Origin: Corynebacterium tuberculostearicum SK141
Lineage (GTDB): Bacteria; Actinomycetota; Actinomycetes; Mycobacteriales; Mycobacteriaceae
Direction: 5' to 3'
Length of the DNA: 64,000 nt
NCBI RefSeq assembly: GCF_000175635.1
Contig: NZ_ACVP01000023.1
Span: 62,001-126,000 of the forward strand
This document shows, piece by piece, positions 41,101-48,346 of the stretch. The notes beneath the pieces were generated by a model. It was not told where the DNA came from. It did no database searches and worked only from the letters and a program-made list of their open reading frames with translations. Numbering within the stretch: position 1 is the stretch's first letter; each line of letters begins with the position of its first letter. Position numbers and translations under genes: made by a program.

Positions 41101-41113
41101 GCGCAATGCCCAC
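41079..41113 (-). terminator. hisS terminator, located in the end of the tetR gene
   Basis: On the minus strand GTGGGCA (41113-41107) pairs with TGCCCAC (41090-41084), with an inner GCGC/GCGC pairing, and is followed by TTTTT. It lies 15 bases after the hisS stop and overlaps the last codons of the convergent tetR gene. Confidence 0.7.
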
Positions 41114-41127
41114 CGGCTAAAGGAAAT

Positions 41128-42417
41128 TTAGGCCTCGCCGTTCATTTCCCGAGCAAGTACGGACACTAGGTCAGAAACCTTTACGTCGTGCTGCTCATGG
41201 GCGGCAAGGTCCTTGAGCGCAACCGTACCATTTTCTAGCTCCTGCTCGCCCAAGACCAGCGCGAAGCGTGCACCGGCGCGGTCGGCACCCTTCATCGCGC
41301 CCTTCAGGCCGCGGTCTCCAAAGGACATATCCGCAGAGATTCCAGCCTTGCGGAGGTCATTGATCAGGGTGGTCATGGTGCGCTTGGCGGCAGCACCCAG
41401 TGCAACGCCAAAGACATCCACGCGCGACTCAACGCCGTCGAGGGTGATGCCCTCAGCCTCTAGCGCTAGCAGGGCGCGGTCGACGCCCAGACCGTAGCCG
41501 ATACCAGATAGGTCTTGACCGCCCAGCTGGGCCATCAGCCCGTCGTAGCGGCCACCGCCACCAATGCCGGACTGCGCACCAAGTCCGTCATGGACGAACT
41601 CGAAGCAGGTCTTGGTGTAGTAGTCCAAGCCGCGGACCATACGGGGATTAATCTCGTAGGCTACGCCCATATCATCCAGCATGCCGGTGACCGTTTCGAA
41701 GTGCTCGCGGCATTCGTCATTGAGGTGGTCGAGCATCAAGGGGGCGTCGGCAAGCTGCTCTTGGACCTCTGGGCGCTTGTCATCCAGCACGCGCAAAGGG
41801 TTGATCTCTGCACGGTGCCGGGTCTCTTCATCCAAGTCGAGCTTAAAGAGGAATTTCTGCAGCTTCTCGCGGTAAGCCGGGCGGCAGTTGCGATCGCCCA
41901 GGCTGGTGAGCTCGAGGCGGAAGCCGCTTAGCCCCAGCGCGCGGAAGGAACGATCCGCCAAAGCGATGACCTCGGCGTCAAGCGCAGGATCGTCTACGCC
42001 AATGGCTTCTACACCAACCTGCTGTAGCTGGCGGTAGCGGCCAGCCTGGGGGCGCTCATAGCGGAAGAAGGGGCCAAAATAGTTGAGCTTCACGGGCAGC
42101 TGGCCGCGGTCTAGGTTGTGCTCGATGACCGAGCGCATCACGCCAGCGGTGCCCTCCGGGCGCAAAGTAACGGAGCGGTCGCCGCGATCGGCAAAGGTGT
42201 ACATCTCCTTAGACACCACGTCGGTGGACTCGCCCACGCCACGGGCGAAAAGCGCGGTGTCTTCGAAAATGGGCAGCTCAATGTGCTGGAAGCCGGACAG
42301 ATGTGCCTGCTCCACCATGGTCTGGCGCACCTTATAGAATGCGGCCGACTGTGGCGGGAAATAGTCTGGGACACCTTTGGGGGCGGACAGGGCTTGGAAC
42401 TGCTTCTTTTTACTCAC
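41128..42417 (-). CDS. hisS: Histidyl-tRNA synthetase
   Basis: Charges tRNA-His. The 429-residue class II synthetase has [19 protein letters not shown] at the N-terminus, motif 2 ([21 protein letters not shown]), the histidine-binding [21 protein letters not shown] block and motif 3 ([16 protein letters not shown]). The anticodon-binding domain is at about 330-429. It begins five bases after an MBL hydrolase gene and is likely cotranscribed with it. Confidence 0.97.
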   Translation of the reverse strand: MSKKKQFQALSAPKGVPDYFPPQSAAFYKVRQTMVEQAHLSGFQHIELPIFEDTALFARGVGESTDVVSKEMYTFADRGDRSVTLRPEGTAGVMRSVIEHNLDRGQLPVKLNYFGPFFRYERPQAGRYRQLQQVGVEAIGVDDPALDAEVIALADRSFRALGLSGFRLELTSLGDRNCRPAYREKLQKFLFKLDLDEETRHRAEINPLRVLDDKRPEVQEQLADAPLMLDHLNDECREHFETVTGMLDDMGVAYEINPRMVRGLDYYTKTCFEFVHDGLGAQSGIGGGGRYDGLMAQLGGQDLSGIGYGLGVDRALLALEAEGITLDGVESRVDVFGVALGAAAKRTMTTLINDLRKAGISADMSFGDRGLKGAMKGADRAGARFALVLGEQELENGTVALKDLAAHEQHDVKVSDLVSVLAREMNGEA

Positions 42418-42422
42418 GGGTA

Positions 42423-43058
42423 TTACAGTACCTCCCTCAATGTTGCGAAGAAGGGATTGGTCGCCCTCTCCTTGCGCATCGTGGTGGTGGGACCGTGACC
42501 GGGCAGAATGTCAAGGTTATCGGGCAGACTCCACACTGGGCCGGCAAGAGATTTTTGCATGGCATTGGGGTCCGAGTGAGGTAAGTCGGTGCGTCCAATG
42601 GCCCCGGCGAAGAGCACGTCCCCTGTTAAAGCAAAGTCCTCGGAGACAATCATCACGCATCCCGGCGAATGCCCGGGCGCGTGTTTGAGAGCAAAGGTAT
42701 GACCGATAAGCTCCAGGGTTTCGCCATCGCGTAGCTCGCGGAGGTCGGAGATGGGGGTCATATGGGCGGCGTCGAAAAGCTCTTGCGCCTGGGGCGAAAC
42801 ACCTTCACCGCTGTCAAGCATGAACTTGTCAGCCGGGTGGATATAAACAGGGATGTCGAGCTCTTCTGCCAAAGATCCGGCATCCCGAGTGTGGTCAATA
42901 TGGCCGTGGGTGAGCACGATAGCCTCATAGTCCAAGTCATGCTCGAGGACTTTTTCCATCGCATCCATGCCCGGGTCCACTATGAAGGCGCGGCGGCCTT
43001 CCGCAATCACATAGGTATTGGTCTGAAACGGACCGGCAGTAAAACCGTAGATTTCCAT
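42423..43058 (-). CDS. MBL-fold hydrolase (glyoxalase II-like)
   Basis: A 211-residue cytoplasmic metallo-beta-lactamase fold protein. The metal motif [10 protein letters not shown] (HxHxDH, about residue 53) is followed by HAPGHSPGC with another His ligand and [20 protein letters not shown] with the bridging Asp; [11 protein letters not shown] supplies the last His. Similar to YcbL/GloB-like thioesterases; the substrate could be S-lactoylglutathione- or mycothiol-type thioesters, which is inference. ATG 43058 ([14 protein letters not shown]) is the family-like start. The gene is upstream of hisS. Confidence 0.87.
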   Translation of the reverse strand: MEIYGFTAGPFQTNTYVIAEGRRAFIVDPGMDAMEKVLEHDLDYEAIVLTHGHIDHTRDAGSLAEELDIPVYIHPADKFMLDSGEGVSPQAQELFDAAHMTPISDLRELRDGETLELIGHTFALKHAPGHSPGCVMIVSEDFALTGDVLFAGAIGRTDLPHSDPNAMQKSLAGPVWSLPDNLDILPGHGPTTTMRKERATNPFFATLREVL

Positions 43059-43083
43059 ACCCACTACCCTAGCTGCCCGAAAC

Positions 43084-43129
43084 AAAAAAGAGCCGGCCTC
43101 CCCCATTTTCATGATGAGTAGAGGCCGAC
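43084..43129 (-). terminator. Terminator after tpx
   Basis: On the minus strand GTCGGCCTC (43129-43121) pairs with GAGGCCGGC (43100-43092), followed by TCTTTTTTG. A perfect U run and a nine-position stem, 14 bases after the tpx stop, separate tpx from the MBL gene. Confidence 0.8.
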
Positions 43130-43142
43130 AGCGCCGAACGGC

Positions 43143-43640
43143 TTAACGCAAAATATCCCAGACCTCGTCATAATCAAGCTCGGTAACCACACCTGGAACC
43201 ATTTGAGTGTGGATGACCTTGTGGTTTTCATCAGCCACCACCACGGAGCGGGCAAGCAAGCCTTCCAAGACGGAATCGCGCACAGTCACGCCGAACTTCT
43301 CACCAAAGTCAGAGCGAAATGCGGAGGCAGCGATGACATCATCAATGCCGTCAGCCGCGCAAAAGCGCTTGAGGGTAAAGGGCAAATCGAGAGAAACGGA
43401 GAGAAGCTTAGTGTTATCTAGCTGCGAAACCTGCTCATGAAAACGGCGCAGCTGCTCCTGACAGGCAGGGGTTTCAATAGAGGGCAAGATGGAAATAATA
43501 AGGCGCGTGCCCGCAAAGGTCTCATTAGTAATCTGACGCAGGTCGGTACCGATGAGTTCAAATTCGGGCAGCGGGTCTCCCACTGCGGGAAGTTCACCAA
43601 CGGTGGGCGTTGGCGGATCGGTAAAATCTGGTTCAACCAT
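43143..43640 (-). CDS. tpx: Thiol peroxidase, atypical 2-Cys peroxiredoxin
   Basis: Reduces peroxides using thioredoxin. The 165-residue protein has the Tpx signature SILPSIETPACQEQLRRF with peroxidatic Cys60, and LDLPFTLKRFC with resolving Cys94, the same spacing as in E. coli Tpx. The Thr and Arg of the active site are present (Thr57, and Arg in ARSVVVADE). It is a separate unit with its own terminator, divergent from the cyclophilin gene. Confidence 0.94.
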   Translation of the reverse strand: MVEPDFTDPPTPTVGELPAVGDPLPEFELIGTDLRQITNETFAGTRLIISILPSIETPACQEQLRRFHEQVSQLDNTKLLSVSLDLPFTLKRFCAADGIDDVIAASAFRSDFGEKFGVTVRDSVLEGLLARSVVVADENHKVIHTQMVPGVVTELDYDEVWDILR

Positions 43641-43703
43641 AGAAACCAGCGTACTTATGATTGGGCTTAAAAGCTATTAACTTGACCTATTTTCATGCCA
43701 ACG

Positions 43704-43715
43704 CTCTCGCGAGAG
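43704..43715. repeat. Perfect 12-base palindrome between tpx and the cyclophilin gene
   Basis: CTCTCGCGAGAG lies in the 142-base divergent gap. TAGACT at 43725-43730, nine bases further on, may be the -10 box of the plus-strand gene, which would place the palindrome near its -35 region. It may be an operator; no regulator is identified. Confidence 0.3.
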
Positions 43716-43782
43716 TATGGAACCGCTAGACTCGGTCAGGTTGAATCATGCCACCGATAATCGCTAGAAAGGTTGACTCCCG

Positions 43783-44643
43783 GTGCCAAATAATCAAAAG
43801 CGCGGCGAAGAGGCGCTGAGCAAGCTCGAGCGCGAGCTGAAATCCCGTGAACGCAAACAAAAGGCACGCCCCCTAGGCGTTGTTGCCGCCTCCCTCGTAG
43901 TAATTCTCGCCCTCGTCGGCGGCATCTACTTCTTGTCCACCCGCGAAGGCGACGATGAAAACGTACAGGCTGAAGAGTCTTCCACAGCTGAGACCTCGCA
44001 GGAAACCCCACAGGCGCAGCCCATCGCTGACAAGCGCGCCAAGGCCCTGCCGGATACCGTGACCTGTAAGTACGAAGACAACGGTCAAGAGTCCAACGGC
44101 GCGAAGAAGCCAAAGGGCAAGGATATTTCCACCAAGGGCACCGTCACCGTTTCCTTTGAAACCAACCAGGGCACCATTGAGATGGAAATGGACCGCGCCA
44201 AGGCGCCGTGTACCACCAACGCTATTTCTGAGCTAGCCAAGTCGGGCTACTACGACGACACCGTCTGCCACCGTATGACCTCAGGCGGGCTCAACGTGCT
44301 GCAGTGCGGCGACCCCACCGGTTCCGGTTCCGGCGGACCTGGCTTCAGCTTTGGTGATGAGTACCCCACCGACGAGGTGGATGAGAAGGACGCACAGAAC
44401 CCCGTTGTCTACCCGCGCGGCTCCGTGGCCATGGCCAACAGCGGCCCGGACACCAATGGTTCCCAGTTCTTCCTCAATTACGACGATTCCGAGCTAGCCC
44501 CGAACTACACCTACTTCGCCACCATCACCGACAAGGGCATGAAGACGATGGACAAGATTGCTAAGAACGGTGTCGAAGGCGGCCAGCCAGACGGCAAGCC
44601 GGCAAAGGAAGTCAAGATTAAGAAGGCAACCGTCAAGGCTTAA
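43783..44643 (+). CDS. Membrane-anchored peptidyl-prolyl cis-trans isomerase, cyclophilin type
   Basis: Folding catalyst acting outside the membrane. The 286-residue protein has a charged cytoplasmic N-terminus with a helical Lys/Arg/Glu stretch (about 5-28), one membrane segment (PLGVVAASLVVILALVGGIY, about 30-49), an acidic linker, and a cyclophilin domain from about 120: VSFETNQGTIEMEMDRAKAP, YYDDTVCHRMTSGG, SVAMANSGPDTNGSQFFLNY. Extra cysteines in the extracytoplasmic part may form disulfides. GTG 43783 has GAAAGG ten bases upstream. Confidence 0.92.
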   Translation: MPNNQKRGEEALSKLERELKSRERKQKARPLGVVAASLVVILALVGGIYFLSTREGDDENVQAEESSTAETSQETPQAQPIADKRAKALPDTVTCKYEDNGQESNGAKKPKGKDISTKGTVTVSFETNQGTIEMEMDRAKAPCTTNAISELAKSGYYDDTVCHRMTSGGLNVLQCGDPTGSGSGGPGFSFGDEYPTDEVDEKDAQNPVVYPRGSVAMANSGPDTNGSQFFLNYDDSELAPNYTYFATITDKGMKTMDKIAKNGVEGGQPDGKPAKEVKIKKATVKA

Positions 44644-44654
44644 GCGGCAGAAAA

Positions 44655-44670
44655 GCCCTGCTTGGCGACG
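44655..44670 (+). repeat. Copy B of GCTTGGCGACG-type intergenic sequence
   Basis: GCCCTGCTTGGCGACG is identical over 16 bases to copy A at 36323. It begins 11 bases after the cyclophilin stop codon, in the same orientation as the gene. Confidence 0.4.
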
Positions 44671-44719
44671 GCTCCCTGTAACCCACCGCACCACACCCCC
44701 TAACGGGGGCGGGTACAAG

Positions 44720-44775
44720 GCCCCGGCCATTCACCACACTTTCCGTGGACGAATGCGCCGGGGCTTATCCTTTCC
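44720..44775 (+). terminator. Terminator after the cyclophilin gene
   Basis: GCCCCGGC (44720-44727) pairs with GCCGGGGC (44757-44764), with a second small pairing (CCAC/GTGG) inside the loop. TTATCCTTTCCTT follows. Its position about 76 bases after the stop is compatible with a rho-independent terminator. Confidence 0.6.
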
Positions 44776-44927
44776 TTAAATTAAGCTGAGCTCGACTATG
44801 GGGTTTAAGCTGCAGAAACACGAGAACACCGAAACTCCCCCAGATCACAAGAATCACAGTAGTAAACACGCAGCACACAGCGGACTTTCAGCTAGTTCAT
44901 CCGATGAACAAAAACCTGCCAATACTG

Positions 44928-44956
44928 TTGCGGAAGGCTGTCAGCCTGTCTAGTAT
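44928..44956 (+). promoter_or_regulatory. Promoter of the small secreted protein gene with palindromic spacer
   Basis: TTGCGG (44928-44933) and TAGTAT (44951-44956) are exactly 17 bases apart. Within the spacer AGGCTG-T-CAGCCT (44935-44947) is a perfect inverted repeat, an ideal place for a repressor to sit. Transcription would begin near 44963, giving a leader of about 37 bases. Confidence 0.6.
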
Positions 44957-44999
44957 TTGAATCGTCTTTGAACATCCCAAGCTTGTTAGGAATCAAAAA

Positions 45000-45287
45000 A
45001 TGAAGCTTTTCTCCCGCAAGGCACTCGTTGCTGGCGCAACCGCTCTGTCCATGACCTTCGCTGGCACCACCGTGGCTACCGCTGCTGAGTCGACCACCCA
45101 GTCCACCACTGCTAAGCCGACCACCACCAAGCCAGCTGAGCCGGCTGAGCAGGGCTCCTCCCTCAAGGATGCTGACCCTCAGGAGATCAAGGCTTGGATC
45201 GGCGTCTTCACCGCCGTTATCGGCGCTCTGGGCACCCTGTTCGCTTTCGCTGACAAGTACTTCGACCTGCCTTTCGGCAACAAGTAA
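45000..45287 (+). CDS. Small secreted protein of unknown function
   Basis: A 95-residue exported protein. A Sec signal peptide covers about 1-29 (KLFSRKALVAG, hydrophobic core, VATAA then Glu). The mature part begins with a Thr/Ser/Pro/Lys-rich stretch (about 30-50), followed by SSLKDADPQEIKAW and a hydrophobic or amphipathic segment IGVFTAVIGALGTLFAFADK (about 67-86). Mature size is about 66 residues. No family is recognised. Small size and one amphipathic segment recall corynebacterial cell-wall channel peptides, but there is no sequence support for that. AGGA lies before ATG. It has its own promoter and a perfect terminator, and codon use is strongly biased, which suggests high expression. 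Confidence 0.82.
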   Translation: MKLFSRKALVAGATALSMTFAGTTVATAAESTTQSTTAKPTTTKPAEPAEQGSSLKDADPQEIKAWIGVFTAVIGALGTLFAFADKYFDLPFGNK

Positions 45288-45311
45288 GGTCACCGCTTCA
45301 TAGCGATTCTT

Positions 45312-45349
45312 AAGCCGCTGCTTCCCTTAGTGGAAAGCAGCGGCTTTTT
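45312..45349 (+). terminator. Terminator after the small secreted protein gene
   Basis: AAGCCGCTGCTT pairs perfectly with AAGCAGCGGCTT (12 pairs, eleven-base loop), followed by TTTC. It begins 24 bases after the stop codon. One of the clearest rho-independent terminators in the window. Confidence 0.9.
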
Positions 45350-45417
45350 CGCGTGCTTTGGGGCAAAGGGAGCGCAGGGATGGTCTTTGCGTTCCTTGCC
45401 AAGCTCTGGCGTGTGCC

Positions 45418-45990
45418 CTAAGCGTCTTTAGCGTCTTCGATGTACTCGGACCCCACGAGGTCTTTGAAAAGCTCCGGGTCGATGGCTTGACCGACCTTGA
45501 TGACGGAGACATGGCCTGTAGGCTCAAGGATCATTATCTGTACGTCTTCCATGCGGCTAATGCCGGCTCTACGGGCCGCCGAGTAGATATCCGACTCCGT
45601 AATGTGTGCGAGCGCCAAGTTATCTTCAACCATCTCGCCACTAAAGACTAAGAGGATGGGACGACGGTCTAGAAAGCGCGTCCACTTCACTACCTTGCGA
45701 ATGGTACCGAAGGCTGCTTCGAGCGCCATCAGCGTGGTCAGGCCGATGACGCCGGCGGCAAGGGTCGGTGGATTGCCCACGATGACGCGGCCTGCGACCG
45801 CGCCAAACATGATAATGATGATGGCATCTGAGGCCGTCATGGACGTAAGCACACGAGAGCCAAATAGCTTCACCAGCACCATGAAGGATAGGTAGATACC
45901 CAAAGTCGCCAGCACGACAACGGGGATACGGTGCCATTCAATACCCAGTTGATAGGTAATCTCGCGCAGAAAGAGTTCTAGAGTATCCAC
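45418..45990 (-). CDS. DUF421 (YetF-like) membrane protein
   Basis: A 190-residue inner-membrane protein with three predicted membrane segments (about 22-42, 50-70, 76-95) and a C-terminal soluble YetF-type domain (about 100-180). Characteristic pieces are SDAIIIIMFGAVAGRVIVG, RRPILLVFSGEMVEDNLALA and ESDIYSAARRAGISRMEDVQ. The function is not known. The GTG start lacks a clear ribosome binding site. It lies between two minus-strand terminators' regions and looks monocistronic. Confidence 0.87.
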   Translation of the reverse strand: MDTLELFLREITYQLGIEWHRIPVVVLATLGIYLSFMVLVKLFGSRVLTSMTASDAIIIIMFGAVAGRVIVGNPPTLAAGVIGLTTLMALEAAFGTIRKVVKWTRFLDRRPILLVFSGEMVEDNLALAHITESDIYSAARRAGISRMEDVQIMILEPTGHVSVIKVGQAIDPELFKDLVGSEYIEDAKDA

Positions 45991-46026
45991 GACTGCTTAG
46001 GTTACCTGGCAGCCACGAGACATACA

Positions 46027-46073
46027 GAAAAGGCGGAGCGTCACTCCCCCGTTCAGGAAGAGCCGCTCCGCCT
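46027..46073 (-). terminator. Terminator after the 5'-nucleotidase gene
   Basis: On the minus strand AGGCGGAGCG (46073-46064) pairs perfectly with CGCTCCGCCT (46040-46031), followed by TTTCTG. It starts 15 bases after the stop codon; the 23-base loop is long. Confidence 0.75.
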
Positions 46074-46087
46074 AGTGCTGTGCTGTC

Positions 46088-48160
46088 TTAGATGTGGAAC
46101 TGCTTGCGCAGGTCCTCAATCATCTTGCGAGCTGGGGCAGGAAGAATCTGCGGGTTCATGCCCACAACCGCAACGCCAGCTACCAGCGCTGCAACGATGG
46201 CGAATACTGCGCCGCCCACGGAAGAGCCGTTGGAGGACAAGGAAGAGCCCTTTGGCGCAGGCTTAGCTCCCGGCTCTTCGGAGCCCTCGCCGCTTACCTC
46301 GAGTGGCAAAGTTGCCTTAGTGCCGGCGTCGGTGGTGATTTCCAGGTTCTGGGTACCGCTCAGGTTCTCCGGAACGGTGAGCTTTACCGTTGCGCGACCG
46401 CGCTCACCAAATTGCGCATCGCCTTCTTGCGCAGCGTTGTCGATATCGACGGTCTGCTCAGCGTCGCCTAACTTGACGGTTGCCTTCTTGGCCATCGGCT
46501 CACCGTCGGTGGAGTAATTGAGGCTGGACAGGTTCACCGTGATTTCCTCGCCCGGCTTCACGTCCCCCTCGATGTTGGCGCCAATCTGGCCCTGGCCCGT
46601 GCGGACCTCCGATTCACCCGACTTGATGTAGTCGATCATGGCCTGAGTGTCCATGTAGCCCACATCGTTCTTGTCCTTGATGGAACCAGCGTTGAAGTAG
46701 CCGTCGCCGCCTGCTTCTTCATCACTGGAAGCAAGGAAGGAAGACAGCGCAATGGAGTAATCCTTCTTCGGATCGATTTGCTCGCCGTTGATGGTCACAG
46801 ACTGTACGCGCTCGCCCTTGTCGGCCTTCTGGTCGTAGACTACTTGGACGTTATTGGAAAGCCCCATGGCCAGGCGTGGTCGGCTTCCCTCCTGCCACTG
46901 GTTTTCCAAAGCCTGGATGAACTCTTCACCGGAAATCTTGGCGGTAATCACGGAGTTGCCAAAAGGCTGTACTTCAAAGATGTCCTTGTAGGTTACGTCT
47001 CCGCCCTTCAGGTCAGCGCGCACGCCGCCGGCGTTCATAACACCGATCTCAATGTCTTCGCCCACCTGCTTGCTCATGGCATAGCGCTGGCCATCCGCAA
47101 TGAAATTGTTGAGGGTGGATTCCACGCCGCGGTTGGAGCCAGGTTCTGCGCCTTCATCAGAGCCACGGAACAGGTCTTGCTGCACCTTGCCGGCGGTCTT
47201 AGAGCCTTCCACCTCGGCTTCCTTCTGCGCCTTCTCAACGATGGACGCAATCTCGGCGTCCGGATCAACAGTGGCAGCATCCGTAGCGTCGTACTGGCTG
47301 AGCTTGATGTCGGTTACCTTCTTGGCGGACTTGTCAAAGGTGATGTCGACGTCGTTAAGCAGCTTGCCATACTCATGACCCTGCGCCCACTGCAGTGGAA
47401 GGGCACCTTCGCGGGGGATTTCGCCCTTGGTGCGCTGGTGGGTATCGCCGCCGAAGAGCACGTCTACGTCCTTGTTGAATCCCTGGGCATACTCCTGGGC
47501 GTCCTCATGGAAAAGCGCGACGACGACGTCCGCCTCGCCGGATTCCTTCAGGCGGGTGGCCTCATCGTTGGTGGCCTTTACTGGATCCGTGAAGGTAACA
47601 CCTGGGATCTTTGCGGCGGATACCTTGTACTTGGTGTTCTCCGTTACGGTTCCGACATAGCCCACCTTGACGCCGTCCACCTCTTCAACGTGAGAAGGCT
47701 TGAGCAAGGGTTGGCCATCCTTAAGCACGTTTGCACCCAGGATGGGGTACGTGGAGTTCGGCTGAATACGCTCGGTGAGATCTTCGGTTCCCTTATCAAA
47801 CTCGTGGTTGCCTACTGCAGAAACCTTCATGCCCATCTGGTTGAGAGCCTCGAGGGTGTACTTGTCATCAGAAATTGCAGATACGAAGGCGGAACCGCCC
47901 ACGTTATCGCCCGAGGAGGTCAGGTTGAATTCCTGACCTTCATTCACCTGCTTGATAAGGGTCTGCAGGCGAGCTACGCCGATTTCATCGCCAGCCTTTG
48001 CTGGGTCACCAATCTTGTCCTCCAAGTGACCGTGAATATCGGTGATATTGGTGACGGAGATGGTGGTTTTGTTTTCCTGTGCTACCGCCTGCGCGCCGGA
48101 GAGAGCAACGGCGGAAACAGTAGTGGCGGCCACAAGCTGGCCGATGCGACGGAACTGCAT
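46088..48160 (-). CDS. ushA: Secreted, membrane-anchored 5'-nucleotidase / UDP-sugar hydrolase
   Basis: Extracytoplasmic metallophosphatase that releases phosphate from nucleotides. The 690-residue protein has a signal peptide (1-27), the calcineurin-like domain with ITDIHGHLEDK, GNHEFDKGTEDL and FGGDTHQR metal motifs, and the 5_nucleotid_C domain (about 335-510; MNAGGVRADLKGGDVTYKD). An Ig-like segment (about 545-635) and a C-terminal membrane helix (about 652-672, GGAVFAIVAALVAGVAVVGM) with a basic tail follow, with no LPxTG motif. Related to C. glutamicum UshA, a phosphate-starvation protein; control here is not shown. AGGAG lies eight bases before ATG. Confidence 0.9.
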   Translation of the reverse strand: MQFRRIGQLVAATTVSAVALSGAQAVAQENKTTISVTNITDIHGHLEDKIGDPAKAGDEIGVARLQTLIKQVNEGQEFNLTSSGDNVGGSAFVSAISDDKYTLEALNQMGMKVSAVGNHEFDKGTEDLTERIQPNSTYPILGANVLKDGQPLLKPSHVEEVDGVKVGYVGTVTENTKYKVSAAKIPGVTFTDPVKATNDEATRLKESGEADVVVALFHEDAQEYAQGFNKDVDVLFGGDTHQRTKGEIPREGALPLQWAQGHEYGKLLNDVDITFDKSAKKVTDIKLSQYDATDAATVDPDAEIASIVEKAQKEAEVEGSKTAGKVQQDLFRGSDEGAEPGSNRGVESTLNNFIADGQRYAMSKQVGEDIEIGVMNAGGVRADLKGGDVTYKDIFEVQPFGNSVITAKISGEEFIQALENQWQEGSRPRLAMGLSNNVQVVYDQKADKGERVQSVTINGEQIDPKKDYSIALSSFLASSDEEAGGDGYFNAGSIKDKNDVGYMDTQAMIDYIKSGESEVRTGQGQIGANIEGDVKPGEEITVNLSSLNYSTDGEPMAKKATVKLGDAEQTVDIDNAAQEGDAQFGERGRATVKLTVPENLSGTQNLEITTDAGTKATLPLEVSGEGSEEPGAKPAPKGSSLSSNGSSVGGAVFAIVAALVAGVAVVGMNPQILPAPARKMIEDLRKQFHI

Positions 48161-48346
48161 TGAAGTACTCCTAGATAGTGGAAAGCGACAGGATAATTTA
48201 TATCGCTTTGCTAACTACTTGGCAGGAGAACTTAAGCCTGCTTGCTGGCGCTTTACCTTGCAGCAGTCAAGAATTCACGCACAGGTAACCTCCCCGATGC
48301 CTTTGCGTTGCTTGCCCCGCCCCTCCTTGAGGGTGAGGAAAGCGCC

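Larger units (their letters stand above)
44644..44999. other. 356-base intergenic region between the cyclophilin and small secreted protein genes
   Basis: This is the only gap longer than 300 bases. It holds, in order: copy B of the GCTTGGCGACG sequence (44655), a small hairpin CCCCC-TAAC-GGGGG (44696-44709), the cyclophilin terminator (44720-44775), a 51-codon open frame without a convincing ribosome binding site (44798-44953), and the promoter of the secreted protein gene (44928-44956). No tRNA or known structured RNA was recognised. Confidence 0.6.

Noticed and set aside
44798-44953. 51-codon open frame upstream of the small secreted protein gene
   Set aside because: No convincing ribosome binding site, unusual His/Ser-rich composition without similarity, and its stop lies in the -10 box of the next promoter. 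Possible but not supportable.
46778-48163. Long open frame opposite the 5'-nucleotidase gene
   Set aside because: Antisense shadow of a clear secreted enzyme; no ribosome binding site or family similarity.
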